Source: Acidimicrobiaceae bacterium (lineage in GTDB: Bacteria > Actinomycetota > Acidimicrobiia > Acidimicrobiales > RAAP-2). From it: DNA of 43,831 nucleotides. The DNA lies in contig DAHUZE010000105.1 in NCBI GenBank assembly GCA_027306755.1, forward strand, positions 1 through 43,831. Reading direction: 5' to 3'. The notes below the pieces were generated by a model. The model was not told the origin of the DNA, did not search any database, and saw only the letters and a list, made by a program, of their open reading frames with translations. Made by a program: the position numbers and the translations under genes. Shown one piece after another: positions 31,687 through 39,440 of the stretch (its first letter is position 1; each line of letters starts with the position of its first letter).

Positions 31687-32736
31687 ATGGGGTCACGAAC
31701 TGCAGGACGCCGATTCCTGGCGGCCCTGACGGGCCCTCTGGAGCTGGCCCTGGACACCTCCCTCGAAGCAACGATCGCAGGAAGCTTCAGCCGCATCGGC
31801 TACCAGGTCAGGGCTCGGTCCCAGCACTGGAAGGACCCCCAACGGCTCGACGAGCATGTCGTGCTCGTTACCGGCGCGTCTTCGGGCATCGGCTTGGCGG
31901 CGGCCGCGACGCTCGGCCGCCTCGGGGCCACCTTGTGGATCGCCGGCCGTGACCCCGATCGGACGGATGCCGCAGCCCGGCAAGCCGCCGAAACCGGCGC
32001 CCCACGAGTGGAGACCGCGGTCGTAGACCTCGCCGACGGCAAGGCGGTGGACGAGCTCGCCAGCCGGATCATCCGAACGGAACGGCGCTTGGACTGCTTG
32101 GTCCACGGCGCCGGGGCGCTCGTCCGGGAGTACACCGAGTCTCCCGACGGCACCGAGCAGACCGTGGCGACGCACGTGCTGGCGCCGTTCCGGCTCACGT
32201 GGCGGCTCCGCACGCTCCTCCGCTCCAACCCGGCAGGTGCGACCATCGTCACGGTCACGTCCGGGGGAATGTACACCCAGCGCTTCGATCTCGACCGCCT
32301 CGCCTCCGGACGAGACGGGTACGACGGCGTGCGCGCCTACGCCCGGTCCAAGCGCGCCCAGGTGGTCCTCTCCCACGAATGGGCACACCGCTGGGGGGCC
32401 GATGGCGTGGCCAGCTACGCCGTCCATCCCGGATGGGTGGCCACTCCCGGCCTCATGGCCGGGCTTCCCGGGTTCGCGCGGCTCGGCCCGCTCCTGCGCC
32501 GCCCTGAGGAAGGTGCGGACACCTTGGTCTGGCTGGCCGCCGGGGCTGCACGATCGCCGGCCCACGGTACCGGGGAGCCCCTGGCCCGAGATGGCCTCTT
32601 CCTGGACCGCAGGCGGCGCAAAGAGCACTACCTGCCGTGGACGCGCGCCGCCGATCCACTCGAGGACCAGCGGCAACTGTGGGCATGGTGCGCCCGCCGG
32701 ACCGGGATCGCAACCGGCGAGGGACGCACCCGATGA
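31687..32736 (+). CDS. Short-chain dehydrogenase/reductase, DHRS12-like
   Basis: This 349-residue SDR has an N-terminal extension of about 55 residues before the cofactor motif VTGASSGIG. Family elements are the NAG-type HGAGA, the catalytic Ser in VTSGGMY and Tyr/Lys in AYARSK. The C-terminal DGLFLDRRRRKEHYLPWT is characteristic of the DHRS12-like branch found in light- and singlet-oxygen-response clusters. The substrate is unknown; a lipid or sterol-like ketone or alcohol is plausible. ATG 31687 lies 6 bases after a -10-like hexamer overlapping the operator. Its stop overlaps the photolyase start as ATGA, so the two genes form an operon. Confidence 0.85.
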   Translation: MGSRTAGRRFLAALTGPLELALDTSLEATIAGSFSRIGYQVRARSQHWKDPQRLDEHVVLVTGASSGIGLAAAATLGRLGATLWIAGRDPDRTDAAARQAAETGAPRVETAVVDLADGKAVDELASRIIRTERRLDCLVHGAGALVREYTESPDGTEQTVATHVLAPFRLTWRLRTLLRSNPAGATIVTVTSGGMYTQRFDLDRLASGRDGYDGVRAYARSKRAQVVLSHEWAHRWGADGVASYAVHPGWVATPGLMAGLPGFARLGPLLRRPEEGADTLVWLAAGAARSPAHGTGEPLARDGLFLDRRRRKEHYLPWTRAADPLEDQRQLWAWCARRTGIATGEGRTR

Positions 32737-34058
32737 CAGCCACGCACGACGCAAGCCCGCCCTGCGTGGCTGTGTTCACCCGGGACCTGCGGCTCCACGA
32801 GAACCCGATGCTCTCTGCGGCGGTGGACAGCGGCCGGCCCGTCGTCCCGGTGTTCGTGCACGACCAGGCCATCATCCGTGGCCTGCCCCGCCGCGCCGAG
32901 CGCGACGCCTACCTCGGGGACGCGCTCGCGGACCTGGACCGATCGCTGCGCGCCCGCGGGGCGGCCCTCGTGCAGCGCCGGGGAGACTGGTCGACTGAGG
33001 TCCTCCGGGTAGCCACCGCGTTCGGAGCTGACACGGTCCATGTCCTGGAGGACGTCACGCCCTACGCCCGTAGGCGGCTCGAGCTGTTGCGCCGGGGCGG
33101 AGGTCGGGTGGCGGTGCACGGGCACGAGGGAGTCACGGTGGTACCCGCCGGAGCGGTGAGGCCGGCGTCGAACGACCACTACTCGGTCTTCACCCCGTAC
33201 CACCACCGGTGGCTGGCGACGCCGTGGCGCTCGATCCGCTCCGGCCCGCGCCACGTTCCCGCCCCGACCGGACTCGGGTCCGCCGCGGATGCCAGGAGCG
33301 CCAGCGGACCCGCCCGCGCCGGCGGACCGTCCGGTGACGGCGGGGAGTCCGGTGCGCGCACGCGGCTGCGCCGTTGGCTCGCCGATGGTCTCGAGCAGTA
33401 CGTCGAGCGGCGCGAGCGCCTGGACGAGGCGGGGGGCTCCTCACGGCTGTCCGTGGACCTCCATTTCGGCTGCCTGTCGGCGCTGGAGGTCGCTGCACGA
33501 GCCCGCTCCCAGGTGGGCGGAGCGCCGTTCGTCCGCCAGCTGTGCTGGCGCGACTTCTACATGCAAGTCGTCACATCGCGCCCGGAGGCGCTGTGGGAGA
33601 ACTTCGCCCGGCGCCCGTGGACTGCCCGCTCCACATCCGGCCAGCTGGACGCCTGGCGTGAGGGACGGACGGGCTACCCGCTGGTGGACGCCGGGATGCG
33701 CCAGCTGTCGGTCGAGGGGTTCCTGCCGAATCGCGCCCGGATGGTGGTGGCCTCCTTCCTTACCAAGCACCTCGGGCTGGACTGGCGCTTAGGGGCGCGG
33801 CACTTCATGGAGCTCCTCGTTGACGCAGACGTAGTCGTCAACAACTTCAATTGGCAATGGACGGGCGGCACGGGGACGGGCAGCCACCCAGAGCGGGCCC
33901 TCAGTCCGGTCCGGCAGGGGAAGCGCTTCGACCCCTCCGGCAGCTACGTGCGGCGATTCGTGCCCGAGCTGGAGGGGCTGCCGGCAGCGCGCGTCCACGA
34001 CCCCACGAGCGAGGACCGACGGCGGGCGGGCTACCCCGCCCCCCTGCTGGCCCGATGA
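32733..34058 (+). CDS. phr: Deoxyribodipyrimidine photolyase-family protein (class I-like)
   Basis: Photolyases use FAD and blue light to repair UV dimers. The 441-residue protein has the N-terminal Rossmann domain (FTRDLRLHENPML) and FAD-domain blocks SVDLHFGCLS, QLCWRDFYMQV, GRTGYPLVDAGMRQL, RARMVVASFLTKHLGLDWR, VNNFNWQW and GKRFDPSGSYVRRFVPEL. It departs from E. coli PhrB just after NWQW. The expected TGTDAAPYFRIFNP reads TGTGSHPERALSP, losing the conserved Asp and the Asn-Pro pair. It may be a variant photolyase or a photolyase-like light sensor. ATG 32733 overlaps the SDR stop; a hairpin follows the gene. Confidence 0.9.
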   Translation: MTATHDASPPCVAVFTRDLRLHENPMLSAAVDSGRPVVPVFVHDQAIIRGLPRRAERDAYLGDALADLDRSLRARGAALVQRRGDWSTEVLRVATAFGADTVHVLEDVTPYARRRLELLRRGGGRVAVHGHEGVTVVPAGAVRPASNDHYSVFTPYHHRWLATPWRSIRSGPRHVPAPTGLGSAADARSASGPARAGGPSGDGGESGARTRLRRWLADGLEQYVERRERLDEAGGSSRLSVDLHFGCLSALEVAARARSQVGGAPFVRQLCWRDFYMQVVTSRPEALWENFARRPWTARSTSGQLDAWREGRTGYPLVDAGMRQLSVEGFLPNRARMVVASFLTKHLGLDWRLGARHFMELLVDADVVVNNFNWQWTGGTGTGSHPERALSPVRQGKRFDPSGSYVRRFVPELEGLPAARVHDPTSEDRRRAGYPAPLLAR

Positions 34059-34100
34059 CCTGTCCTGCCCCGGGCCGCACGGCTGCGCACGGCGGCTCGG

Positions 34101-34124
34101 GGGTGTCCCCAGCTGGAGACACCC
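34101..34124 (+). terminator. Hairpin after the SDR-photolyase operon
   Basis: GGGTGTC (34101-34107) pairs with GACACCC (34118-34124) around CCAGCTGG, itself a palindrome, giving a long stem with one mismatch 43 bases after the photolyase stop. There is no U-tract. Confidence 0.5.
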
Positions 34125-34163
34125 GCTCCGGACCGGGATTGCTCGGCTGCCGGGATGGGTACT

Positions 34164-34175
34164 TTTAGCACTAAA
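34164..34175. promoter_or_regulatory. Candidate operator TTTAGCACTAAA upstream of the lipid-modification operon
   Basis: This is the second exact copy of the 12-base palindrome, 55 bases before GTG 34231. Its right arm overlaps CTAAAT, a possible -10. It sits in the 171-base gap between the photolyase terminator and the FAD oxidoreductase gene. Confidence 0.6.
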
Positions 34176-34230
34176 TGGGCGCCCGGGCGGGAACATCGCT
34201 CCGGTCTTCCCCGTCCTTCCAGGAGCCCAC

Positions 34231-35496
34231 GTGCGGATCGCAGTCATCGGGAGCGGCATCGCTGGCCTCACGGCCTGCCACCTCCTCCACCGCCACCACG
34301 ACGTCCATCTTTTCGAGGCCGACACGCGGATCGGCGGACATGCTCATACCCACACGATCGACGTCGACGGCACCGAGATCGACGTGGACACGGGCTTTCT
34401 CGTCTACAACGACCGCACCTATCCCAGCTTCATCCGGCTCTTGGAACGCCTCGGCGTGGAGACCGAGCCGAGCGACATGAGCTTCAGCGTGAGCGATGCC
34501 CGTACCGGCCTGGAGTGGCGAGGGAGCTCACCGTCCACCGTGTTCGCCCAGCGCCGCAACCTGGCGCACCCTCGCTTCCTGGCCATGCTCGCGGACGTCG
34601 CCCGGTTCAACCACATCGCCCGGCAATTGCTCGACGGCACCGGCGATCCCGAGGACCAGACCGGGTCCCTGGAACGTCTGCTGGCAAGGCACCGCTGGTC
34701 ACCCGGCTTTCTGTCGTGGTACCTCGTCCCCCTGGGATCGGCGATCTGGTCTGCCGATCCGTCCACGTTCACCCAGATCCCCGCCAGGACGTTCGCCGAC
34801 TTCTTCAATCGCCACGGCTTGCTCCGGCTCGGCGATCAGCCGCAGTGGCGCACGCTCCGGGAGCGGTCCCGGAGGTACGTGGACACGATCGCCGCCCCCC
34901 TGGCCCGCGGCGGCCGCGTCCACCTTGGCACGCCGGTCGCCAAGATCGCGCGGGCGGGCCCCCACGGCCCGGTGGAGATCGTGACGCCCGAGGGGTGGGC
35001 CACGTTCGACCATGTGGTGGTGGCGGCGCACAGCGATCAGGCGCTCGCCCTGCTCGGAGACCCGACCCCTGCCGAGCGTGAGGTGCTGGGGCGCATCCGC
35101 TACCAGCCCAACCAGGCCACCTTGCACACCGACACCCGTATGCTGCCCCGCCAGCGCCGGGCGTGGGCGTCGTGGAACTACCACCGACCACGCGGCGAGT
35201 GCCGTCAGGCCACGCTCACCTACTACCTGAACCTGCTGCAACGGCTGCCGGTCTCGAGACCCGTGCTCGTCACGCTCAACCGCCACGACGAGATCGATCC
35301 CGGCAGGATCGTCGCCTCCATGGACTACTCCCACCCGGTTGTGGATGCCGCAGCGGTCGCCGCCCAGCCTCGCCAGCTGGAGCTCAGCGCCGGTACCGTG
35401 TCGTACTGCGGTGCATACTGGGGTTACGGCTTCCACGAAGACGGCGTGGTGAGCGCTGCACGCGTCTGCGCCCGTCTGGGCGGCGACTCGCTGTGA
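34231..35496 (+). CDS. FAD-dependent amine oxidase-like oxidoreductase (COG2907 type)
   Basis: This 421-residue flavoprotein has an N-terminal dinucleotide motif GSGIAGLTACHLL followed by the GG doublet RIGGHAHTH. GFLVYNDRTYPSF and YCGAYWGYGFHEDGV mark the predicted NAD/FAD-binding amine-oxidase-like family that accompanies DUF1365 and cyclopropane-synthase genes. In alpha-proteobacteria, proteins encoded in similar clusters modify membrane fatty acids under singlet-oxygen stress; a fatty-acyl desaturase-like role is possible here but inferred. GTG 34231 has AGGAG at 6 bases. Its stop overlaps the next start as GTGA. It is the first gene of a four-gene operon behind the palindromic operator. 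Confidence 0.87.
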   Translation: MRIAVIGSGIAGLTACHLLHRHHDVHLFEADTRIGGHAHTHTIDVDGTEIDVDTGFLVYNDRTYPSFIRLLERLGVETEPSDMSFSVSDARTGLEWRGSSPSTVFAQRRNLAHPRFLAMLADVARFNHIARQLLDGTGDPEDQTGSLERLLARHRWSPGFLSWYLVPLGSAIWSADPSTFTQIPARTFADFFNRHGLLRLGDQPQWRTLRERSRRYVDTIAAPLARGGRVHLGTPVAKIARAGPHGPVEIVTPEGWATFDHVVVAAHSDQALALLGDPTPAEREVLGRIRYQPNQATLHTDTRMLPRQRRAWASWNYHRPRGECRQATLTYYLNLLQRLPVSRPVLVTLNRHDEIDPGRIVASMDYSHPVVDAAAVAAQPRQLELSAGTVSYCGAYWGYGFHEDGVVSAARVCARLGGDSL

Positions 35497-36338
35497 TCGG
35501 CGAGGTGGCGGGTAAACCGGGGACAACCCGTGCCACGACCTGTGGATCCGGGCGCAGCGCGCTGTACGTCGGCCGAGTCGAGCATCACCGGCCGGACGGC
35601 CCCCGCCATGGCTTCCACTACACGCTGGCGATGCCGCTCCTGTTCGTAGACGAGCTGCCGGCCCTTTCGCGCCTCCACCCCCTGGCCGCCCTGGACCCCG
35701 AGGGCCGCGGCGGGGCGCCGCGACCGCTCCGGCTCCGGCGGGCGGACTTCCTGGCCCCCCACTCAGAGCCCCTCGACGCGGCCGTCCGCCGGGCAGTCGC
35801 TTCCGCCGACGGTCACCCGGAGGGCGCGCTCGGCGGTCCCGGCGACGTCGTCGCCCCCACGTCGGCCCCGGGACCTGTCGCCATGCTGGCCCACCTACGC
35901 ACGTGGGGCTGGCTGTTCAACCCCCTGACCCTCTACTACTGCTACGACCCCACCGGTCGGAGCGTGCAGAACCTGGTGCTGGAGGTGACCAACACCCCGT
36001 GGCACGAACGGGCCGTCTACGTGATCGGCGCGCCGGGCGAGCACCGGGTGCCCAAGGCGATGCACGTGTCCCCCTTCCTCCCGATGGAGCTCGACTACCG
36101 CGTCCGGTACGGCGCGCCGGGTGACCACGTGGAGGTCGGCATCGACGTGGTCGACCGGGCGTCGGGCGCACTCAGGCTGGCCACGGCGCTGCACCTGCAC
36201 CGGCGACCGCTCGACGGGGCAGCCGTGCTCCGGCTCCTCCGGGGGGACCCGGCACGGGTGTCGGCAGGGATCTACCACCAGGCGGTCCGGTTGGGGCGCC
36301 GGGGAGCACGGTTCCACCGCCACCCAGACCATGGCTGA
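35493..36338 (+). CDS. DUF1365 domain-containing protein
   Basis: This 281-residue protein belongs to DUF1365, which almost always neighbours the FAD oxidoreductase and the cyclopropane-synthase-like gene seen here. Hallmarks are VEHHRPDGPRHGFHY near the N-terminus, WGWLFNPLTLYYCYD, LEVTNTPWHER and KAMHVSPFLPMELDYR. It has no signal peptide. The biochemical activity is not known to me; context implies membrane-lipid modification. GTG 35493 overlaps the upstream stop as GTGA, and the gene overlaps the next by 8 bases, so the set is tightly coupled. Confidence 0.85.
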   Translation: MIGEVAGKPGTTRATTCGSGRSALYVGRVEHHRPDGPRHGFHYTLAMPLLFVDELPALSRLHPLAALDPEGRGGAPRPLRLRRADFLAPHSEPLDAAVRRAVASADGHPEGALGGPGDVVAPTSAPGPVAMLAHLRTWGWLFNPLTLYYCYDPTGRSVQNLVLEVTNTPWHERAVYVIGAPGEHRVPKAMHVSPFLPMELDYRVRYGAPGDHVEVGIDVVDRASGALRLATALHLHRRPLDGAAVLRLLRGDPARVSAGIYHQAVRLGRRGARFHRHPDHG

Positions 36339-37578
36339 GCCCGGCGCCATTGCCGATGCGGCCTCGCAGCTGGCGCTGCGCACCGTGGCCCGGTGGGCGG
36401 ACGGGACGAGCGGGGCGTCGTTGACCGTGGAGGGGCCGGGAAGCCGATCCGTCCGGCTCGGGGCCGAGCAGGGATCGCTCCAGGCCACAATCCGCCTCCG
36501 CGACCGGCGAGCCGTCGCGGCGGTCCTCGCCGGCGGCTCCGCCGGCCTGGCCGAGAGCTACGCCAGCGGGTGGTGGGACAGCAAAGACACGACCGCAGCG
36601 GTGCGGGCACTGCTGCGGCTCTCCACCCCCTTGCGGTCCGGCCTCGACCGCGTGGGGCGGAGCCGACCAGGGCGTGTGGTGGCCGCGGTGCGGGCGGGCC
36701 GGGGGCCGAGCGCCGCTGCAGACCGCGACCGTATCGCCGCCCACTACGACTTGTCGAACGACCTGTTCGCGCTCATGCTGGACCCGACGATGACGTACTC
36801 CTGCGCGGTGTTCGAACACCCGGATGCGACCCTCGAGGCGGCCCAGCTGGCCAAGGTGGACCGCCTGGCGGCCAAGCTGGAGCTGACCTCCTCGGACCAC
36901 GTGATCGAGATCGGCACGGGATGGGGCGGCCTGGCCATCCGCCTGGCGCAGACGGTCGGCTGCCGGGTCACCACGACCACCATCTCCGAGGCGCAGAGGT
37001 CCTACGCTCAAGACCGGGTTCGCCGGCTTGCCCTGGAAAAGCAGGTCACGGTCATCGGCGACCACTACCGCGAGCTCCGCGGGACGTTTGACGCCCTGGT
37101 GTCGGTGGAGATGATCGAGGCCGTCGACTGGCGCCATCACGACGAGTTCTTCTCCTGCTGCGCACGCCTGCTCGCGCCGTCGGGGCGGATGGCGCTGCAG
37201 GCCATCACCATGGCCGACCAGTCGTTCGACCGGGCGAAGCAGCACCAGGACTTCATCCGCCGTACCATCTTCCCCGGCGGATGCATCCCGTCGATGGCGT
37301 CCATGACGGCCAGCGTGGCCCGCACGGGTAACCTGCGGCTCGTGGACGTCGAGGACATCGGCCTCCATTACGCCGAGACGCTGCGCCGTTGGCAGGAGCG
37401 GTTCGGCGCCCAGGAGGCGGCGGCAGCCGCCCTCGGGTTCGACGAGCGGTTCCGTAGGCTCTGGCACCTTTACCTGGCTTACTGCCAAGCCGCCTTTCTC
37501 GAACGCCACATCTCAGACGTCCAAATGGTCCTGGCCCGCCCCGGCTGGGCTCCCCGGAGGAGAGTACGCCCGTGCTGA
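36331..37578 (+). CDS. cfa: Cyclopropane-fatty-acyl-phospholipid synthase-family methyltransferase
   Basis: This 415-residue SAM-dependent enzyme adds a methylene or methyl group to double bonds of phospholipid acyl chains at the membrane face. An N-terminal lipid-binding domain (about 1-110) with YASGWWDSKD precedes AHYDLSNDLFALMLDP and MTYSCAVF. The SAM motif EIGTGWGGLAIRLA, SVEMIEAVDWRHHDEFF, the segment IFPGGCIPS and LHYAETLRRWQERF follow. ATG 36331 lies inside the end of the DUF1365 gene, and the stop overlaps the desaturase start by 7 bases. In the photo-oxidative context it could make cyclopropane, methyl-branched or furan-precursor fatty acids; these cannot be told apart from sequence. 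Confidence 0.9.
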   Translation: MAEPGAIADAASQLALRTVARWADGTSGASLTVEGPGSRSVRLGAEQGSLQATIRLRDRRAVAAVLAGGSAGLAESYASGWWDSKDTTAAVRALLRLSTPLRSGLDRVGRSRPGRVVAAVRAGRGPSAAADRDRIAAHYDLSNDLFALMLDPTMTYSCAVFEHPDATLEAAQLAKVDRLAAKLELTSSDHVIEIGTGWGGLAIRLAQTVGCRVTTTTISEAQRSYAQDRVRRLALEKQVTVIGDHYRELRGTFDALVSVEMIEAVDWRHHDEFFSCCARLLAPSGRMALQAITMADQSFDRAKQHQDFIRRTIFPGGCIPSMASMTASVARTGNLRLVDVEDIGLHYAETLRRWQERFGAQEAAAAALGFDERFRRLWHLYLAYCQAAFLERHISDVQMVLARPGWAPRRRVRPC

Positions 37579-38567
37579 CAGTCAAACGACCCTCCGGCGC
37601 GCGGGCCACGTCCGGCGCCCGGGCCACGTCCGGCGCGCGGGCCTCGGCCGGTGCCCGGGCCTTGGAAGCCCGCAACCAGGCAGTCCGGCACCGGGGGATC
37701 AAGAGCATGCGCGTCGGAGTGCCGTTCGTCGCTGTGCACCTGGCCTGCCTGGCTGTGATCGCAGTCGGCTGGAGCCCGGTCGCCGTCGGAACCTGCGTGG
37801 CCCTCTACGTTGCACGGGAATTCGGGATCACGGTCTTCTACCACCGCAATCTCAGCCACAGGGCCTTCCGGCTCCCCCGCGTCGCGCAGGCCGCCGGTGC
37901 GGTGCTCGGAGCCTCGGCTGCCCAGCGCGGCCCGCTGTGGTGGGTTGCCCACCACAGGCGCCACCACCGCTTCACCGACCTCCCCGGGGACCCGCACTCG
38001 CCGGTCGTGGACGGCATGTGGCGTGCCCACCTGTTGTGGCTGTTCGACGCGGCCAACCAGCCGACGGCACGTGAAGAGGTCCCGGACCTCGCCCGGTTCC
38101 CCGAGTTGCGCATCCTGGACCGGTTCCACCACGTCGTCCCCGCCGCCACCGCCCTGGCCTGTTTCGGGCTGGGCACGCTGCTCGCCCGCGCCGGGGTGGA
38201 CACTTCGGGGCTGCAGCTCCTTGTCTGGGGCTTCTGCATCTCCACCGTTGCCCTCTACCATTCGACCTTCGCCGTGAACTCCATCGCCCACCACTTCGGG
38301 AAGCGCAGGTTCGCGACCGGGGACGAAAGCCGCAACAATTGGCTCGTCTCGGCGCTCACCCTCGGCGAGGGCTGGCACAACAACCACCACCGCTGCCCCG
38401 CCGTGGCCCGTCAGGGGTTCGGCCGGCTCGAGCTCGACCCCGGCTGGTGGGTCATCCGGGGCATGTCGCGCCTTGGCATCGCCTCCGCCGTCCGGCTGCC
38501 GGACGAGCGGGTCCTGGCCGAGGGCGGGATCCCCCCCGGGCAACGAGCCCGCCTGCTCAGGCGCTGA
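37572..38567 (+). CDS. Acyl-CoA delta-9-type fatty acid desaturase
   Basis: This 331-residue membrane di-iron desaturase has the three His boxes HRNLSH (91-96), HHRRHH (127-132) and GWHNNHH (267-273), plus NSIAHHFG, around two pairs of hydrophobic helices. It introduces a cis double bond into saturated acyl chains, supplying the olefin that the adjacent cyclopropane-synthase-like enzyme would use. GTG 37572 overlaps the previous stop. Residues 8-31 are a low-complexity SGARAT-like repeat encoded by four 18-bp units, unusual for this family; an internal start at Met46 would skip it. The 3' end overlaps the convergent CarH-like gene by 11 bases. Confidence 0.9.
   Translation: MLTVKRPSGARATSGARATSGARASAGARALEARNQAVRHRGIKSMRVGVPFVAVHLACLAVIAVGWSPVAVGTCVALYVAREFGITVFYHRNLSHRAFRLPRVAQAAGAVLGASAAQRGPLWWVAHHRRHHRFTDLPGDPHSPVVDGMWRAHLLWLFDAANQPTAREEVPDLARFPELRILDRFHHVVPAATALACFGLGTLLARAGVDTSGLQLLVWGFCISTVALYHSTFAVNSIAHHFGKRRFATGDESRNNWLVSALTLGEGWHNNHHRCPAVARQGFGRLELDPGWWVIRGMSRLGIASAVRLPDERVLAEGGIPPGQRARLLRR
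37593..37664. repeat. Four 18-bp tandem repeats at the desaturase N-terminus
   Basis: Four ungapped 18-base units (TCCGGCGCGCGGGCCACG and variants) begin at 37593, 37611, 37629 and 37647. They keep the reading frame and encode SGARAT, SGARAT, SGARAS and AGARAL. Confidence 0.85.
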
Positions 38568-39402
38568 CGTCCAGGACGGCCCGGGACAGTTGGTCGGCAT
38601 CGAGGCCGGACCAGAGCGCGCCCAGGGATGCGGCGTGGTCCGGGCCCTCCATTCCCGCCCCTCCAACCAACCGGGCCACGCCCGGAGCGCTCCTCGAGAC
38701 GGCCGCCATGACCGCTCGGACGGAGCGATCCTGACCGCTTCCGGTGACGCCCACTGCCACGGCCACCACCCGGGGCCTGCACGCGGGTCGGGCCCATGTG
38801 GCCGCCGGGACGTCACAGCCGAGATCCACGACGTCGAACCCCCTGGCCCGCAGGACGTCCGCGGCGATGGCCACCGGCAGCTGGTGCCGCTCCCCAGGGG
38901 GCGCGCCGACGACAACCACGCCCCGACCAACGCCCCGGTGCGCGGCGAGCGGACCCAGCCGGCCGACGATGCGCATGGCGACCGCCGTGGCGCGGTGCTC
39001 GTCCGCCACCGAGATGGAACCCGCCTCCCAACGTTCGCCCACCGTCACCATCGCCGGAGCCAGCATGCCAAGGAGAACCTCTACCAGGCCCGCACCCGAG
39101 ACCAGTGCCTCGTTGAGGAGACGCCACACGCCACCCTCGTCCCCGGCCACCAGGCGTCGTTCCAGTCGGCTGGCACGTTCGGTCCGGCCGGACGCCGGTC
39201 CGGATGCGGCGAGCGTCCAGGCGCGCCTGTCCTCCGTCCCCGTCCGGCGGCGGCCCAGCGCCTCCACCTCGGCCACCGGCACCCGCCACTGCGATCCGAC
39301 CTGCGTCGCCGGGAGGACGCCGGTCCGCACGTAGCGGTAGGCGGTCATGTAGTGGACACCGAGCCGCGCCGCGGCCTCGGGCAGGCTCACCGTGTCGCGC
39401 AC
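38557..39402 (-). CDS. CarH/LitR-like B12-dependent photoreceptor transcription regulator
   Basis: This 281-residue protein has an N-terminal helix-turn-helix (about 5-48, SLPEAAARLGVHYMTAYRYV) of the excisionase/BldC-like type. A four-helix cap (about 85-150) with Trp125, Glu135 and His136 in WEAGSISVADEHRA follows, matching Trp131, Glu141 and His142 of Thermus CarH in spacing. A B12-binding domain has His173 in GERHQLP as the likely lower cobalt ligand. Such proteins bind DNA as tetramers with adenosylcobalamin in the dark and release on light. The motif ends in Pro where the family has Gly (ExHxxG). GTG 39402 has GGGGAGG 4-5 bases upstream. It is convergent to the lipid operon it may control. 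Confidence 0.85.
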   Translation of the reverse strand: MRDTVSLPEAAARLGVHYMTAYRYVRTGVLPATQVGSQWRVPVAEVEALGRRRTGTEDRRAWTLAASGPASGRTERASRLERRLVAGDEGGVWRLLNEALVSGAGLVEVLLGMLAPAMVTVGERWEAGSISVADEHRATAVAMRIVGRLGPLAAHRGVGRGVVVVGAPPGERHQLPVAIAADVLRARGFDVVDLGCDVPAATWARPACRPRVVAVAVGVTGSGQDRSVRAVMAAVSRSAPGVARLVGGAGMEGPDHAASLGALWSGLDADQLSRAVLDVSA

Positions 39403-39440
39403 ACCACCTCCCCAGTCCGCTCTCGCGCCAAAGATAGGCG

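Noticed and set aside
31667-34175. Terminal repeats of a mobile element around SDR-photolyase
   Set aside because: The two 12-mers are palindromic and each sits at a promoter. No transposase or target-site duplication was seen, so an operator explanation fits better.
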